Source: Megamerina dolium (lineage: Eukaryota; Arthropoda; Insecta; Diptera; Megamerinidae). From it: 64,000 nucleotides of DNA. The number at the start of each line of letters is the position of its first letter. Position 1 is the first letter of the stretch. This document shows, one piece after another, positions 27,101 through 39,888 of this stretch. Under the pieces are notes generated by a model, which was not told the DNA's origin, did not search any database, and saw only the letters and a program-made list of their open reading frames with translations. Made by a program: the position numbers and the translations under genes. Where the stretch lies: the NCBI GenBank assembly GCA_963854835.1, contig OY978526.1, positions 28,819,073 to 28,883,072 on the forward strand, in the 5' to 3' direction.

Positions 27101-27309
27101 AAAACGTTTTGGAAGTTTTACTCTATGGGTCTAGGTCTTTCGTCCTGACTTGAAATCATTCCGCCGCCAGACAATGAGCTTGCATTTGTTTCATAGTGAA
27201 ATTATTAAATATATATATATATAGGAACACTTGTATTTATTTTTATATTACTAAATATTGAGATGTAATATATTTTAATCTCTCTCTTCTTCTTCTTTTC
27301 ACCTTGCAG

Positions 27310-27424
27310 AGTCATGAAATTCATAACCTCGAAACATATACGCAATACAAAGTCACCGTACAAGTCTTCAATCCTGAGGGCTTGGGACCGGAGACAACAA
27401 TATTGGTGATGACAGATGAAGGAG
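27310..27424 (+). CDS. sdk: Internal coding exon 3 of the Sidekick-like protein (C-terminal half of the Fn3 domain begun in exon 2)
   Basis: This exon is 115 bp, phase 0 in and phase 1 out. The acceptor is CTTCTTTTCACCTTGCAG and the donor GAG|GTAAGT at 27425. It encodes 38 residues, SHEIHNLETYTQY... to ...VMTDEG, plus one base. The part 'LETYTQYKVTVQVFNPEGLG' is the canonical Fn3 strand E-F-G signature: the Tyr corner, then N-x-x-G-x-G. Exons 2 and 3 together give 101 codons, one complete Fn3 domain. The region ending VMTDEG should be followed by another Fn3 linker (in fly Sidekick, as I recall, beginning Val-Pro-Ser); I did not find that exon in the remaining 36.6 kb, so it probably lies beyond the window. 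A foldback repeat ends about 200 bp upstream of the acceptor. Confidence 0.88.
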
Positions 27425-28084
27425 GTAAGTGATGACAAAAATCTATTGAATATCCCAAAAGCAGGACTCAATTTATTGTAATCAATTGTGGGAGAAATTA
27501 TGGCAGGAATTCTCTTCCGAAAAGTCAGTTTTTCTCATTAGGAATGTGAATGACATGTAAGTAATGGACACATGTGTAGTTGTACATATGTAGAAACCCT
27601 TTTACAGGACAACATTAGAAAATTACTCAAACATCTGACTTAACATTAAATATATGTATGTGTGTGTTCATATGTCAAATGTTGAAAAGTAAACGAGAGC
27701 CGTCCGTCAACCTACAACCAAACAAAAGGTGAGCCTGAGGGCGAATGACTAAAGAGCTGGATTGATTATTTCACTTTTCATGTTTTCTTTGCAAACATTT
27801 GTTAGCTTAAAGAGTATTATCCTTAAATATTAGTGACAGCAATGTACGTAAACAGCAACAACAACATCATATTAACTACGTACATAGCAACAAAAGTCAA
27901 GGAGTTAGTTTCATGCTATTTTTCTTTTTCGCATTGTTAAAACTAAAGAACCTTTCAACGTTTCCATTTACAGACATCATCGACATCATTGTTGTTCTTG
28001 TTGTTGTTGTTGCTAGTATTTAGTTGAAATGTTTGTTTGTAACATTGTTAAAGAAATTGATAAATGAACAGTGGCCGAAAGGAA

Positions 28085-28120
28085 GCCTTTTAATCGACCA
28101 ACCAACCAACCAACCAACCC
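28085..28120. repeat. (CCAA)n microsatellite
   Basis: Five to six CCAA units, with a second, shorter one near 54125-54142. Confidence 0.8.
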
Positions 28121-29639
28121 ACAAACCAAACCAGCTAACCAAGTGGTCAAAGTGAAAGAAAACCAAACTGACCAAAGAAAGTCAAAAGGCCAACCATGCT
28201 GGCGTATGTTGTGTAGGCTGTAAGTTTCGAATATCATAAGTATCACATATGTATATGTATGTGTTTGTGGGGGAGGGGGGGAGGGACAGTGTAGATGGAC
28301 AAGTTCGTTAGGTTAATACCATATCTATACATATTATATGAATAAGTAGTGTGGTGTAAAACTTTTACCAATATCCTTTGCAAAAAAAAAAAAAACAAAA
28401 AGAAAAAGTCCTTTCTTTGTCAGACAACAACAAGTTTGTTGCATACCATTGAAGGATGAGAGTGACCAGAAAATGTCTCAGGGCAACATGTAACACTTTT
28501 AAGCTGCTCAAAAAGCAGTTTCAAGTTGAAAAGTTCCCCCATTCATATATATTATTTAATAGTGATGATATCAGTATCAATCGACCTAAGACTATCCATG
28601 ACGAAAAATTCAATAGAATACTTGGTCGTAGTAATAATAACTCATCATATACACAATATATGAATTTGTTTTTTTCCAATATTCAATTTCCAAGGTGAAG
28701 AGCATACTACCATATAGTAAATCCTACTCTCAGTTCAGCTCACTCATACATTGTTTCATTCATTTGTATTGTTTATCGCGTGCTTGATGGTTGACGACGA
28801 CGACGACGACGACACCAACAACGACAGCTAAGACGTCGCATTCAAGGTTTCATAATTTTCGAAACAACACAATATGCTCAACTATGTATAAGCATGCCAC
28901 CACATGTGGCAAACAGCAGTTCAACACGTTAGACATGCAGGGTTGGAAAGTGTATTTCTAAGCACTATATTCTGAGTGACAGTTTAAATAACTGTTGACA
29001 TTATTATTAAGAGAAAAGTAATAATGAAAAAAAAAAAAAATTAAATAAAAATAAAAACACACACACAGCTTGATAAGAATAAAAGACAACATGAATATTC
29101 ATACGAATCAACATATTGCAGTTTGTGTGTGTGTATTTTTGTTAAATATTCAATACGATATTCATGTACATGCACACAATATGTACGATCCATTGAAGCG
29201 ATGATTAACTTGTCATATACAAAAAAAAAAATATTAGTAAATAAACAGAAATAAGTATTTATTTGAAATGTAATTTAATTCGTCATAATAACTATTAAAT
29301 TACTTACCTGAAGGATGTCGCTCATGTTGTATGATATAAAATATTTTACTTCCAAAAAAACATTGCATATTTTTAGGTATTGAATATATGAAGAAAATAT
29401 TGTGAACTAATTTTCATCGCATTCATTCATCTCATTCATTTCATATATGATTTAATTATTAAATAACAAAAAACTACAATGCCAAATGATCAGCTATGAG
29501 AAATGACCTTAAAAAGTCAATCAAATGACAAATGACCTTAGAAAGTCACTTAAATCATATTTTGTTTATTTCAAAATTTAAGCTCATTTATGCCACACAA
29601 ATTCCTTTTTTTTTGGAAAAAAATCACGTTTGACCTTTT

Positions 29640-29790
29640 TTTTTTTGTTTTGTAATTTTCGATTGGCTATTCATTTAGTAAATTAATTTTTACAATCATG
29701 AGAATGCACACATTTTTGTTTTGGAATTACCGATTGGCTATTCATTTAGTAGTCATTTTTAGAATCATAAGAATGGACTCATTTTTTTAT
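29640..29790 (+). repeat. Local tandem duplication of about 70 bp
   Basis: CGATTGGCTATTCATTTAGT occurs at 29660 and again about 70 bases later, each followed by AATCAT(A/G)AGAATG and CTCATTTTT or CACATTTTT. A little downstream, ATCTGAAGTC is repeated three times (about 29867-29895). Confidence 0.6.
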
Positions 29791-32299
29791 CGAAGTCTTG
29801 AAAAGGCAAATTTTATGACTTCATTTTATCATTAATTCAAATTTGATACTGTTTGAGGTTATCTGAAGTCATCTGAAGTCATCTGAAGTCACTTGAACTT
29901 GTATGAATACACTAGGAGTTACATGATGAAGTCTATTGGAGTCAATTCGGAGTAAATTGAAATTGACTTGAAGCCATGTGAAGTCATTTATATACACTTA
30001 GAGTTACTTAGTCTCAATTGAATAGATTTGTAGTCACTTGATGACAATGATAACATTAAAAATCAATTAAAGAAAATTGGAATTTGCATTAGATGATCGA
30101 ATGATTTCTGGAAAAAAAGATATTTAAAAATATGTGTTCAACCAGCTGGCGTTTAAGTTCTCGTAAAATATGTTCACATTCATTTAATCCTAAATAATGC
30201 AAAAAAAAAAATATTCTTGAATAATCATGCAACAAAAAATTTACTCTTATACGATTATAAAGAATTTGTGAAAGTTTTTTACACATACATATTCTAAGAA
30301 TTTTTTTGTTTCTTAATAATTTTTTACTATACATTTATATGACCTACCTCGTTAGTATCCCTTTATCTTAGTAGTTAGTTAATAGTAATTAATTTTAGTT
30401 AAATACAGTTGAATACAACTTTATAATTAATCAACATGACATGAGCATCTTATGTATATGCGTATGTCTAAGTAACTCCTACAGACCATATGAATGCTTA
30501 CATACTTATGCATATACGATTATAGGAATATCCTTTTCTTTGTTTGACTTTTTACTCTTGATGTATGTACTTATATCTTCTTTACTACCCACGCAACTTG
30601 GAGAGTATCTTTGAAAATCCTTTAAAAGCTTTTTTTTTACTAACATCGAAAGCTAACTTGTTTTGCTCTTCCTTCGTCGTCGGCTGAGTTTCTTCTCTCT
30701 GAGCTTCTATGCTAATCCAAGTTACTCTACAATTTATACTGCAGTACATGACTAAGGCGGTGCCACCATTTGCATGTGTAGGTATATTTTGAATAATATT
30801 CTTATATATGCTTTCAATGAACTTAGTACTTATAATATATGTATACTCGTGTATGTACGTATAATTTGTACTTTTATGTACTTTACTTTATCAATCACAA
30901 TCAAGCATCAAGCATGTACTCGTACAAACAATACATCAGTCCGAAACAGTAAATTTTATAAAGTTTTTAAGTCAATAATAATCAGTCAGTCAGATACCAG
31001 GTGTTAAATCAGCGATTATTTTCGCACATAGAATTTACATATGTATGTAAATTTGTATGACCAGGAGTGCAGAAGAGACCGAGGGGAAGGGGAGAAAATG
31101 AGTTGCAGAGCATATCCTTTGATGTATTCCTGCTGTTTTTTTATGAAGAATTTTACACAATTACACTTACTTCTACTAGCATATTAATTCCTTATTTTTT
31201 TTTATTTATATCTTTCTTTAAAAAAAAACAGATTTTATTATTATTTTTAATACTCAATGCTGAATGTTGCGGCTTATAGATATAAACTTATGCTATATAC
31301 AAGTTATATTTTGAACAATTTGCATTCATTTTCTTTATCACATTGCTTTTTGTGAGTATATCATACTTGTGACTTGTTTATATTCAGTTTACTATTGAGT
31401 TTGTGCGATGAGTATGAAGATAAAATAAAAAAAATATATACATTTATTAGGGGGTGTTCAAATTATTTGAAAAGACAAATGTACCCAAGAAAATTCTAAA
31501 AAGTGTTTTTGAAAGGAAGTTTCGGTGAAATCGATGTCAAAAAATATATATCGAGCATCTCACAAATCCACAATAGATAAGAGAACAAGTTTTATACGAG
31601 TTTGAGATAAAACATGTTAAAATTATATTCCCAATTTCATGTATAATTTGGCAGCTGGCATCAAGTTCTGTCAACATATTTGAAATCCCAAGAAAGACAA
31701 AATAAATTGCATACAAGATTTTTTCAGACACTTTATTTAACATACACATATGCATTGAAGATAATACCTAGTATTGTGTTTTGCTATACCTTTATCGTTA
31801 AATAATTTGAGCTGCTCTAATATAGATACCTCTTTTGCTCATATAAGATTATGCGTATGTTAAACATATACGATAAGTAATGAAAGTAAAAAAATCGACA
31901 ATATCATCATCATCATGACAAAGAAAATGTTATACAAAAATTACTCAAAAAAAATTTAACGTAAGGTGGCATTATATGAGTACATATGCGAGTATCATTT
32001 AAAGGGCAGAGCTAAAGAAGCAGAAAATCATCGTGAAGAAATTTATTTTCGATTCTTTCAACATTATTATAAAATGGTTTACTTGCTGTCGTTATTCTTG
32101 TTATTCGTTTTGGTTAAGTTTTTTACCCACACATCATTTTACATATAAGTATATTCATGCATATTAGGGTGTATAACATTGTGTGACATAAAATTGGACT
32201 CAGCGAAAAATATAAAATTTGTATAGTTTTGAGCAATTTTTTTTCCAATGAAGCAAATCATATTGAAGAGTTGTAACTACAAAGGTATTCAGTTTCCAG

Positions 32300-33230
32300 C
32301 TATTATAAAAGCATCAATTTGGTATGGCAGCCCCTTCGTAAGAAGTGGAAATAGGTGTTAGATATGTTCAGAGGAAATTTTGGGGTGGGAAAAATTAATG
32401 GGAATCGATCATAAATTTAATTACACTAGAGATGATACCTAAGCAGCTATGAGATTATTTGTCAATTTTCAGGTGATTTTATATTCACTTTGTATGGCAG
32501 CTCCATTAAGGAGTAAATATAGAGATTGATTATGTTCAGAATAAATATTAGGGATCAAAAATTAATGGGGGCTAGCCATATATTTTAGTGTTCTATGTGT
32601 GATTTCTTGACGACTATGGGATTATTTGTTTATATTCAGCTATTTTTGTGTTCATTTTATATGGAAGCTTCCTAAAGGGGTGGAGGGAGATAAAGAGTGA
32701 GTTTGTTCAGAAGAAACACTGGGAATCAAAAATTAAAGAGATTAATGAGGCCTAGTCATATATATATTAGGGCTCTATGGGTGATTCCTTGACGACTATG
32801 GGATTATTTGTTGATATTCAGCTATTTTTGTGTTCATTTTATATGGAAGCTTCATAAAGGGGTGGAGATAGAGAGTATGTTTATTCAGAAGAAACACTGG
32901 GAAGCAAAAATTAAAGAGATTTTTTGATATATTTGTTCCCCCTACCGGCACCATAGCAGTAATGGGAGCGAAATTTATTAAAGCATCAATTGAACCTAAT
33001 TAGAAATTAACGTTTCCATAAATTTAGCTCCGACTAATGCCAGTGGGTGCCTCTGTAGAAGTAATATTTATCACTAATACACTTTAGCTTTACTCCTCAA
33101 CATTTTTTCTGTACATATTTCATCTCCTAACTAGACTTCAAACAATAATAACTGCCCAGGAATCGCATTTAGAGGGTAGAAGTATAAGTGAGTGAGGTGA
33201 GGCTCTCATACAAATTTGCACGACAGTTCC
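32300..33230 (+). repeat. Family A array, four direct units followed by inverted units
   Basis: Direct anchors (TATGGCAGC/TATGGAAGC) sit at about 32325, 32495, 32662 and 32844, spacings 170, 167 and 182; the last two units are nearly identical. From about 33060 to 33230 the landmarks appear reversed (CTCCTCAACATTTTTTC and GGCTCTCATACAAATTT), so one or more units are in opposite orientation. A weaker relative lies at about 36150-36420. Confidence 0.7.
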
Positions 33231-34644
33231 AAATTTGCACAGTTCATTTTGACTCCTTGGGGGAAAAAAACACTTGAAAAGCTCTAATTTTTATATTATT
33301 CGCTCAGCCAGGGTGTTAAAATCGATGACCCATCTTAATGCGTGTACACACCTTTTACAGGATTTCAAATTGAGGAAATCCATGAAAAATGTTTATTAGA
33401 AATGCTGTGTATGTATTTATGTGTATGCCTTCATTCTTTATTGCATATCGATATGGTTTTAATACAAAAATCTCATGTCCTTTCACTTTTTGCACGACTC
33501 AACAGATTTTTCTTTTATTTTTTATTTTTTGCTTTACTTTTTCTCATTCACCTCTAAGCGTGGCGCTGTGTAAGCAACATACCTTTATGTATATAGTTAT
33601 CCTTTTACAAATATAATATTTCTTTGCGAACAAATTCCTTATGTTTGCTATATTTTTCTTCTGTATTTTGTTATTGTCGATGTTGTTGTATGTTCTAATA
33701 TACTATATAAATACATACATAAGTATAATACTGTGCTTTTATGTTGCATTTTTTTATTTGTTGTTTTGCTACTTTGTAGATTTCTTCTGCTTTCTTCTTC
33801 ATCTTGTTCTTGTATTGTATTCGATTTAAGATGAAATGTAAAAGAAATTGAAATCGAAAACGTAAACGTAAACGAAAAGAAGAAATCACCTTCCTTCCGT
33901 TTAATGCGGCATTGTGCGTTAGACTAGAACGGAAGCGGAACTTGAGTAAGAAAGAATAGAACAGGAAGAATATAAGTTGCACTAACAGCAACCAGCCATA
34001 GCGGCGGGTAGTTCATTTTCTTATTTTTTAGTTTATTTTTTATTTTTTTTTTTTTGTATCTTAAATAATAGCACACCAACAATAACAGCAGGAGCACAAA
34101 AAGTATATAAATTTTCTTGCGTATTTTGTTTCTTATTATTACTGATTTGGTTGTTGTTGTTCTTGTTGTGGCATATGCTCAGCAAAAGCATATCTCTTTT
34201 GGATTTTTTTGTTGGATTTTTTTTTTTTTTGTGCGGTCAAATAGTTACTGCTGGTTTCACTAGAAACATTTCATATGGTGTGCTACATACTTCGACTCCT
34301 TCACCCTGTATATACTACATACGTATGTTGTATGTACATATTTTGATCGGAAACCATAATTTTGAACCTTTATTTCTGCTTATTTCTATTTTTCTGCTTC
34401 TTCTTCTTCTTGTCCGATGGCAACATATTTTCCATTTTGTTAACAAACGAAAAAAATATACATGCATTTTGTTGTTGCTGTAGGTATTCATTTCTTGTAT
34501 TCATTCATTCAAAGAAAGGATTATACACTCACTCACTCACATCGAAAAGCAAAATGAAAAATACCGGAATAATTTCCTTTTATGCTTACTTTCCATCCGT
34601 CTCCTTTGTAATATCGAAAAAAGAAAGCGTATTAAGTCGATGAA

Positions 34645-34672
34645 TATTTCTCTCTCTCTCTCTCTCTCTCTT
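34645..34672. repeat. (TC)n microsatellite
   Basis: An uninterrupted TC run. Similar purine/pyrimidine dinucleotide runs occur at 38700-38729 (AG) and 54995-55013 (GA). Confidence 0.85.
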
Positions 34673-35599
34673 TGTATCTTTCCATGTGATTAGAATATGC
34701 TAATGATATGATCTTTGGCTTTTGTAAATGTACGCATATGTAAATCTAAAGAATTTGTATTGAATAAATATTTATAAAGCCTGTACATTTGTCTACCTTT
34801 TGTACTACAAATGTGTGGTTTTTTAACTAGTTGTTCTTGGTATATGCGGATATTACAAATATGTAATATTACCACTGATTATATGTATATGATTTATTGA
34901 TGTGATGCCAATATGCATATGATTTCTAAGCCAATTGCTTTTAATATTACAAAATTTATCAACAATATATATTACTCTATGGAATTGTACAACTTTTAAG
35001 TGCATTGTTTTTTTTTCAAGTAAATTTATACAATAATCGGATTTCAGTAAGACTTTCTGCCATAATATTCGTGTGATATGTGAAATTGCAAATGACTTGT
35101 GGATTATTCTTTAATTGTATATGAGTACTATACAATTTGTAGATTTTTGATCAAATAAATACCATAATAATATTTAATAACAAATGCAAAGTAACAAGAA
35201 AAATGTATAAAAGAATATACTAAGTGCCAAGTTATGATTGATTTGTGCGAGCGCTAAGTGTAGAATAAGGTACAACTATGAGCTGCATCAAAGAGTTGTG
35301 CATATTAAAATCCAGTAATTGCGTTGGTCATATCTGATTGAGGGGAGAATCTGTCAAAATTTTGAATTTTCCAATGACAATATGTTCTCCGAACGACCAA
35401 AATCCATTTTCAATTGTAATGGCAAACTATGTCACTAAGTAAGGTGATACTAGAGGCTCAGAAAAATCGTTATCGACATTCTTTTTCATGATTTTTGTGC
35501 CTTGTAGATATAAGCCGCCTTTGAATGTATAATAAAAATAAAAATAAAATGTATAATACATACCATTATATTTCGAATAGCAAAAAAAAATGGTTGTGG

Positions 35600-35815
35600 C
35601 ATGACTGTTACTGAGATTTGTTACAGAGCTTCTTTAAGTGGCATTTTCATAGTAATTTGTTACTGTCGAATGACAATTGACAATTGCTTGTCGAACAGTC
35701 ACATTTTCAATTAACAATTTCTTATGCTTCCAAAAAATGAATCCCGTTGACCAAATTACGAGTTGCTAAGACGACGAGTAGGACAATGCATTAACCACTG
35801 GACTAAGGTAGCCAA
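35600..35815 (-). mobile_element. tRNA-derived SINE, diverged copy
   Basis: The - strand starts with a box A-like AGTCCAGTGGTTAATG preceded by GGCTACCTT, then GGGATTCATT near the box B position. The body includes complements of ACAGAGCTTCTTTAAGTGGC and TTGTTACTGTCGAATGACAA, clearly the same family. Several indels. Confidence 0.55.
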
Positions 35816-35931
35816 TATTATCAATAATAATTAATTAATTATAATTTATCGCAAAACTCTCGCTTTTTTTATCAAATAAAACTTTCAAAATTTGTTTTTA
35901 TCGTCTACATTGAATATTGTACTACGAGGGT

Positions 35932-36134
35932 GGTCCTGGCGGTAGGTGGCTATTTTAATGAGCTAGACAGTTCATACTATAAACAGGGTATCGAAGCTAT
36001 AGAATATCGCTTTGAAATGTGTATAGAGCTGAAATGAGAGATTATGTTGAGAAATAAAGAAAAATTTTTCCAAATTTATTGTGTTTTCTTTGTTAGTAGT
36101 AGTTCTGGGTACTTCAGTTACCACCCCCCTATGT
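35932..36134 (+). mobile_element. Mariner 3'-end fragment / miniature element
   Basis: A short + strand reading, YFNELDSSYYKQGIEAIEYR, followed one frame away by GDYVEK and a stop, matches the conserved C-terminus of many mariner transposases. The outer edges AGGGTGGT (near 35937) and its rough complement ACCACCCCCC (near 36120) may be the two ends of a deleted copy. Everything upstream of the C-terminus is missing. Confidence 0.5.
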
Positions 36135-37564
36135 CATTATGAGAGATGGGAGACAATTTTATAATAACCTCAATATAGCAGGAAGCCTTCTAAATCGTGG
36201 CAGATAAAATTATTGAAGTCGGTTATATATTTCACAAATCTAAGTCGATTTTCAAGTGCTCTTAATTGCCTTTTATAAGGTAAATGTTAAAGAAAAAATG
36301 TTGAGTAGAATAAATGAATGAGACTGGGCCATATAATATTTTATAAAAATATCAATTTTGTAAATGATCCTCCTCTAAGAGGTTTAAAATAGCGGTACTC
36401 CAGTTTGGAAGACAAATTTTGAGTATTTTAATGAATATTTCATCTTTCATCTTTCATCATCTTTCAATGAAATGTAAATTGACTGAACCAAACTATTAAG
36501 AGATTTGAGTGAAGTGAACATCAAATACGTATAGACATTTCTATCTTGTCTGTTGAACCAGACATTTTTCTGTTATTGGACTATGCTACCAATGGAAATG
36601 CTCATCGATGGAGTTAAGAACCATTTCTTTGAAAAGACACAACAATAATATCGATTGCCATCGTACAATTTCTATCGTATACCTGAAATTGATTGTATTT
36701 CAGCAACAATTTGAAGAACACCGCGCATCATGGCACATCAAAAACTGCACACATTAGTGTATATTACAATTTCAATATGAGGGATGTCGTCTAATATCAC
36801 AATATCTTTGACTATTCAACAAATATAAATTCTTTTTTCATTAAATAATTCTATAAAATATCACATGTCAAACACATGTTAGTGTCACCAACTGTAAATA
36901 GAAATTTGTTCGCATAAAATCCAGAAAAACGAAATAGCTCACTTTAATATTTCCTCGAGCTATAAAACCTCTTCTTTACTATGTATACGTTTGCTCATTA
37001 AGGAATTTTTATTTATTATTATTATTTTTTTTTTTTCGTTTTTATAAAGTGTTGACTGACATTGTTCTTCTTTGCCATGGTCATGATTGCAGTTCATGTA
37101 ATATTTCTTGATGCAATTGGTTTTTTTTTACAACTTCTTTTTGTTGATTTTTGCGGTTTATCATTTCAGTATTATTATTCTCTTCTCAGGAGACTGTGGA
37201 GTCTGCTATATGCAGGTACTTTTTCTATTGCCAAACAAGAATTACATTAAGCGCTTTATTGTGGCTTGTATGTACATACAAAATGTATGTACCACAAGTA
37301 TGTTGCATTGGTACCTAATTACGTTGAGACAAAATAAAGGTATCATTACTGCAAATAGCGTCTCCATTGACGTAGAAGTATGTGCAGCCGCAGCAGTAGC
37401 AATAGCAGTACTTCCGATTATATTAAAACATCTTTAACAACATTATTCGTGTGTTGTCTACGACGTCAAGCTGCCAAGGAGCCGCAAAACCCGCATTTCT
37501 GTTTCAGTATCTATTGTATATAATATGCTTCTAATTTACCATCAAGTGTAATATTTTTTAACAG

Positions 37565-37695
37565 TAACATCAACTAGCAATAGTAATAGTAGTAGTAGAG
37601 GTAACGCAGTAGTAGAGGCAGTACCAGTAGTACCAGTAGTACCAGTATTAGTAGTAGAAGTAGTAGTAGTAGAAGTAGTAGTAGCAGTAGCTGTA
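37565..37695. repeat. (TAG)n-type microsatellite
   Basis: About 130 bases of imperfect TAG/CAG/AAG triplets. It gives poly-Leu or poly-Thr shadow frames that are not genes. Confidence 0.85.
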
Positions 37696-38699
37696 ATAGT
37701 AAATGTAATGAAGTAAAATGAAGGAAAAAGTTTGTGTGGTTTCTCAAAACACCTTCCATTTACCTCCATTTGATGTATGTATATCCCGTCTCTCGTCTAA
37801 ATTCTTCAAAAATGTAAACGCCAAACGACAAATTAATCTCGCTTCACATTTCAAATGAGTGAAGTACACATTCCACTTCACCAAAAAGCACACCAAAAAT
37901 AGATGAAAAGTCTTTTAGTAGTCATAAACTATTTAAAGAGTAACAAAAAAACAAATGCCAAAGACGAACTCAACGACTGAGCCAAACCCCAATACAAATA
38001 TTACAACGTAGCAGACAAATAGGAATGAAAATAAAAATTTCAAAAGAATATGCATGTAAGTGATAGTTTATGATTGCATGAGAGACGGCTAAATAATGAG
38101 AAAGTTAAAAGTTAGAGTGCTGGTTGAAAAGTAAACTCAAGCAAAAAGGTAATTAATTTTCTGCTCAAGCAAAAGAAATGTAACCAAAACTAACACAAAT
38201 GTGGTTACCTTCATATATACGAGGGTGCTGTAGCCAAAAAGTACTTTACTTATAGTAAATGCTTACTTACATTGAAGATCAGAGTAGTCGCTGAAAATGT
38301 TCAAAGGGAAAATAATTACTTCAAACTACTTAAAATATTAATTACATGATATTAGTCTATTGAAAATAGGGTCTAAAATAAATACAATATAAGCAACATT
38401 CAAATAAATCATATAAAATATTTTTTTTTTTATTATTTCTATTCCGAAATACAAATGATTTAAAAAATTAATTTAACTTGATTAATTTAAATTTATTCAC
38501 TTCAATTTGCGATGCCATCAATAATTCTTTGTTCCGTTCAACAGTGTTCTATATCATTTAGAACATGTGGTTTTTATACATACCAATCATTGCAATGAAC
38601 ATTATTTACAATTCCTGATTTAAAATACACACCAAAAAGGCGTTGCTAATCAATAAATACACTCTTCAAGTCATCATGTTGCTGTATTATGAAAACATG

Positions 38700-38732
<33 letters not shown>

Positions 38733-38858
38733 TGCGTGTGTAGGCAAACGAGGGCTTAATCTAAAAATCCCTTTGTATTCATCACCATCAAATTCAAATG
38801 CTTAGGTTCAATAACCATTTACGCGGTATCTGCATGAGCGAGGGTACATATCTACATA

Positions 38859-39050
38859 CAGGGCTGGATTAAGAGGTGTTCATAGTGGCTCCGTGGTACA
38901 GGGCGCCAGAGAAAGGCGTTGCTTGAATGATCGGCGCAAGAGGTTTCCACGGTTACGGCGCTGATATCATGAGACGCGGATAGATATACTGTACAGGTTT
39001 ACGCTCGCTGTTCTGTACTGCATATGTTACTTTTAGCAACGAAAAAGTCC
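38859..39050 (+). mobile_element. Possible hAT-type transposon end
   Basis: CAGGGCTGGATTAAG at 38859 is a common terminus of insect hAT elements, and the following 150 bases are GC-richer (GGCGCCAGAG, CGGTTACGGCGC) than the surroundings. No matching opposite end or transposase was seen, so this may be a fragment. Confidence 0.35.
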
Positions 39051-39099
39051 AAAACAGGTGTGATTTTATCTAAAACAAAAAAAAAAACTTCATACTTTC

Positions 39100-39500
39100 G
39101 TATACATTTGGAAGCACAACTTTATAAAGGAGGTAGGTTTGCTCTTTATCCAATTCAGCTCATTTTTGGATATATCAATAAATTCTGCAGAATAATCAGA
39201 GTTGCTTAGATTCAGCATAAAAACCTTATATTTTCATGCGGCAAGTGTGAAAATTCACCTTCAACAGTATAATTTTGTATGGGAAGTAGGAGTAGTTCTT
39301 ATCCCATTTCATCCATTTTCTCATTTCTCTATGAAATTCCATGTACCACTTTTCAAATTGATAGATTCTGTGGAACCAAGGCGAAACTTTTATCCGATTC
39401 TTCCAATTTTTGGAATTAGTTGATAATCACAATAGTACATTTTTGTGCGCAAAGTGTAAAAAAAACACAATCAACAATATATTTTTGTATGGAAGGTAGG
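39100..39500 (-). repeat. Family B fragment, about three units
   Basis: Anchors TTTATAAAGGAGGTAGG, TTTTGTATGGGAAGTAGG and TTTTGTATGGAAGGTAGG occur at about 39127, 39280 and 39490. The block after the second anchor (CCCATTTCATCCATTTTC) matches the reverse complement of family B units elsewhere. Confidence 0.55.
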
Positions 39501-39504
39501 TAAG

Positions 39505-39888
39505 GTTAATTAACCAATCTTCTCTGTTCTTCGCTTGGTGGCGCCAATTGGATATTCCAAGCACCGCCAGGTTACCCAACACTTGGTCCTTCCACCAGAG
39601 GTTTGGTCTTCCTCTTCTTATGCGTCTCCAGCGGATGCCAATTTAAATACACTCTTCGCCGGAGCGTCTTCTTCCATTCGCTCAACATGACCCAGCCATC
39701 GCAGCTGCTGGATTTTGATTCATCTGACTATGTACCTCATTCAATACTCGCCATCAATGCAAATAGGTCCGAAGATCCTTCGCAGAACTTTTCTCTCGAA
39801 AACTCCAAGCATCCTCTCATCCGTGGTGGAAATTATCCACGCTTCTGAGCCATATATTAGGACAGAAATAATGAAGGACTTGTAGAGT
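39505..39888 (-). mobile_element. Second 3' fragment of the same non-LTR retrotransposon family
   Basis: The sequence is plainly homologous to 5740-6149 (shared blocks CGAAGATCCTTCGCAGAAC, CAAGCATCCTCTCATCC, GCCATATATTAGGACAG). The - strand translation, in pieces, includes MAGSC, NWHPLETHKKRKTKPLVEG and NLAVLGIS. It keeps an extra stretch with SDESK...WVMLSEW-type text absent from the first copy. Degraded. Confidence 0.65.

Larger units (their letters stand above)
12804..27309 (+). other. Intron 2 (14,506 bp, phase 0)
   Basis: The donor is GTAAGT and the acceptor CCTTGCAG. Contents: unidentified mid-complexity DNA (12804-13405); a Tc1/mariner element with perfect 29-bp ends (13408-14450); unidentified slightly GC-richer DNA (14450-14950), possibly an older transposon that received it; AT-rich DNA with tandem trinucleotides (15540-15580); the reverse copy of the family C element (16627-18512); a family A array (19078-20215); AT-rich DNA with CA runs and GAGA/CTCT tracts (20215-22400); a diverged SINE (about 22410-22600); low-complexity DNA (22700-24100); an inverted family A fragment (about 24120-24480); AT-rich DNA; then the foldback element (26050-27100). 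Confidence 0.85.

Noticed and set aside
37542..37769. Poly-Leu and poly-Thr proteins on the - strand
   Set aside because: These are shadows of the TAG-type microsatellite.
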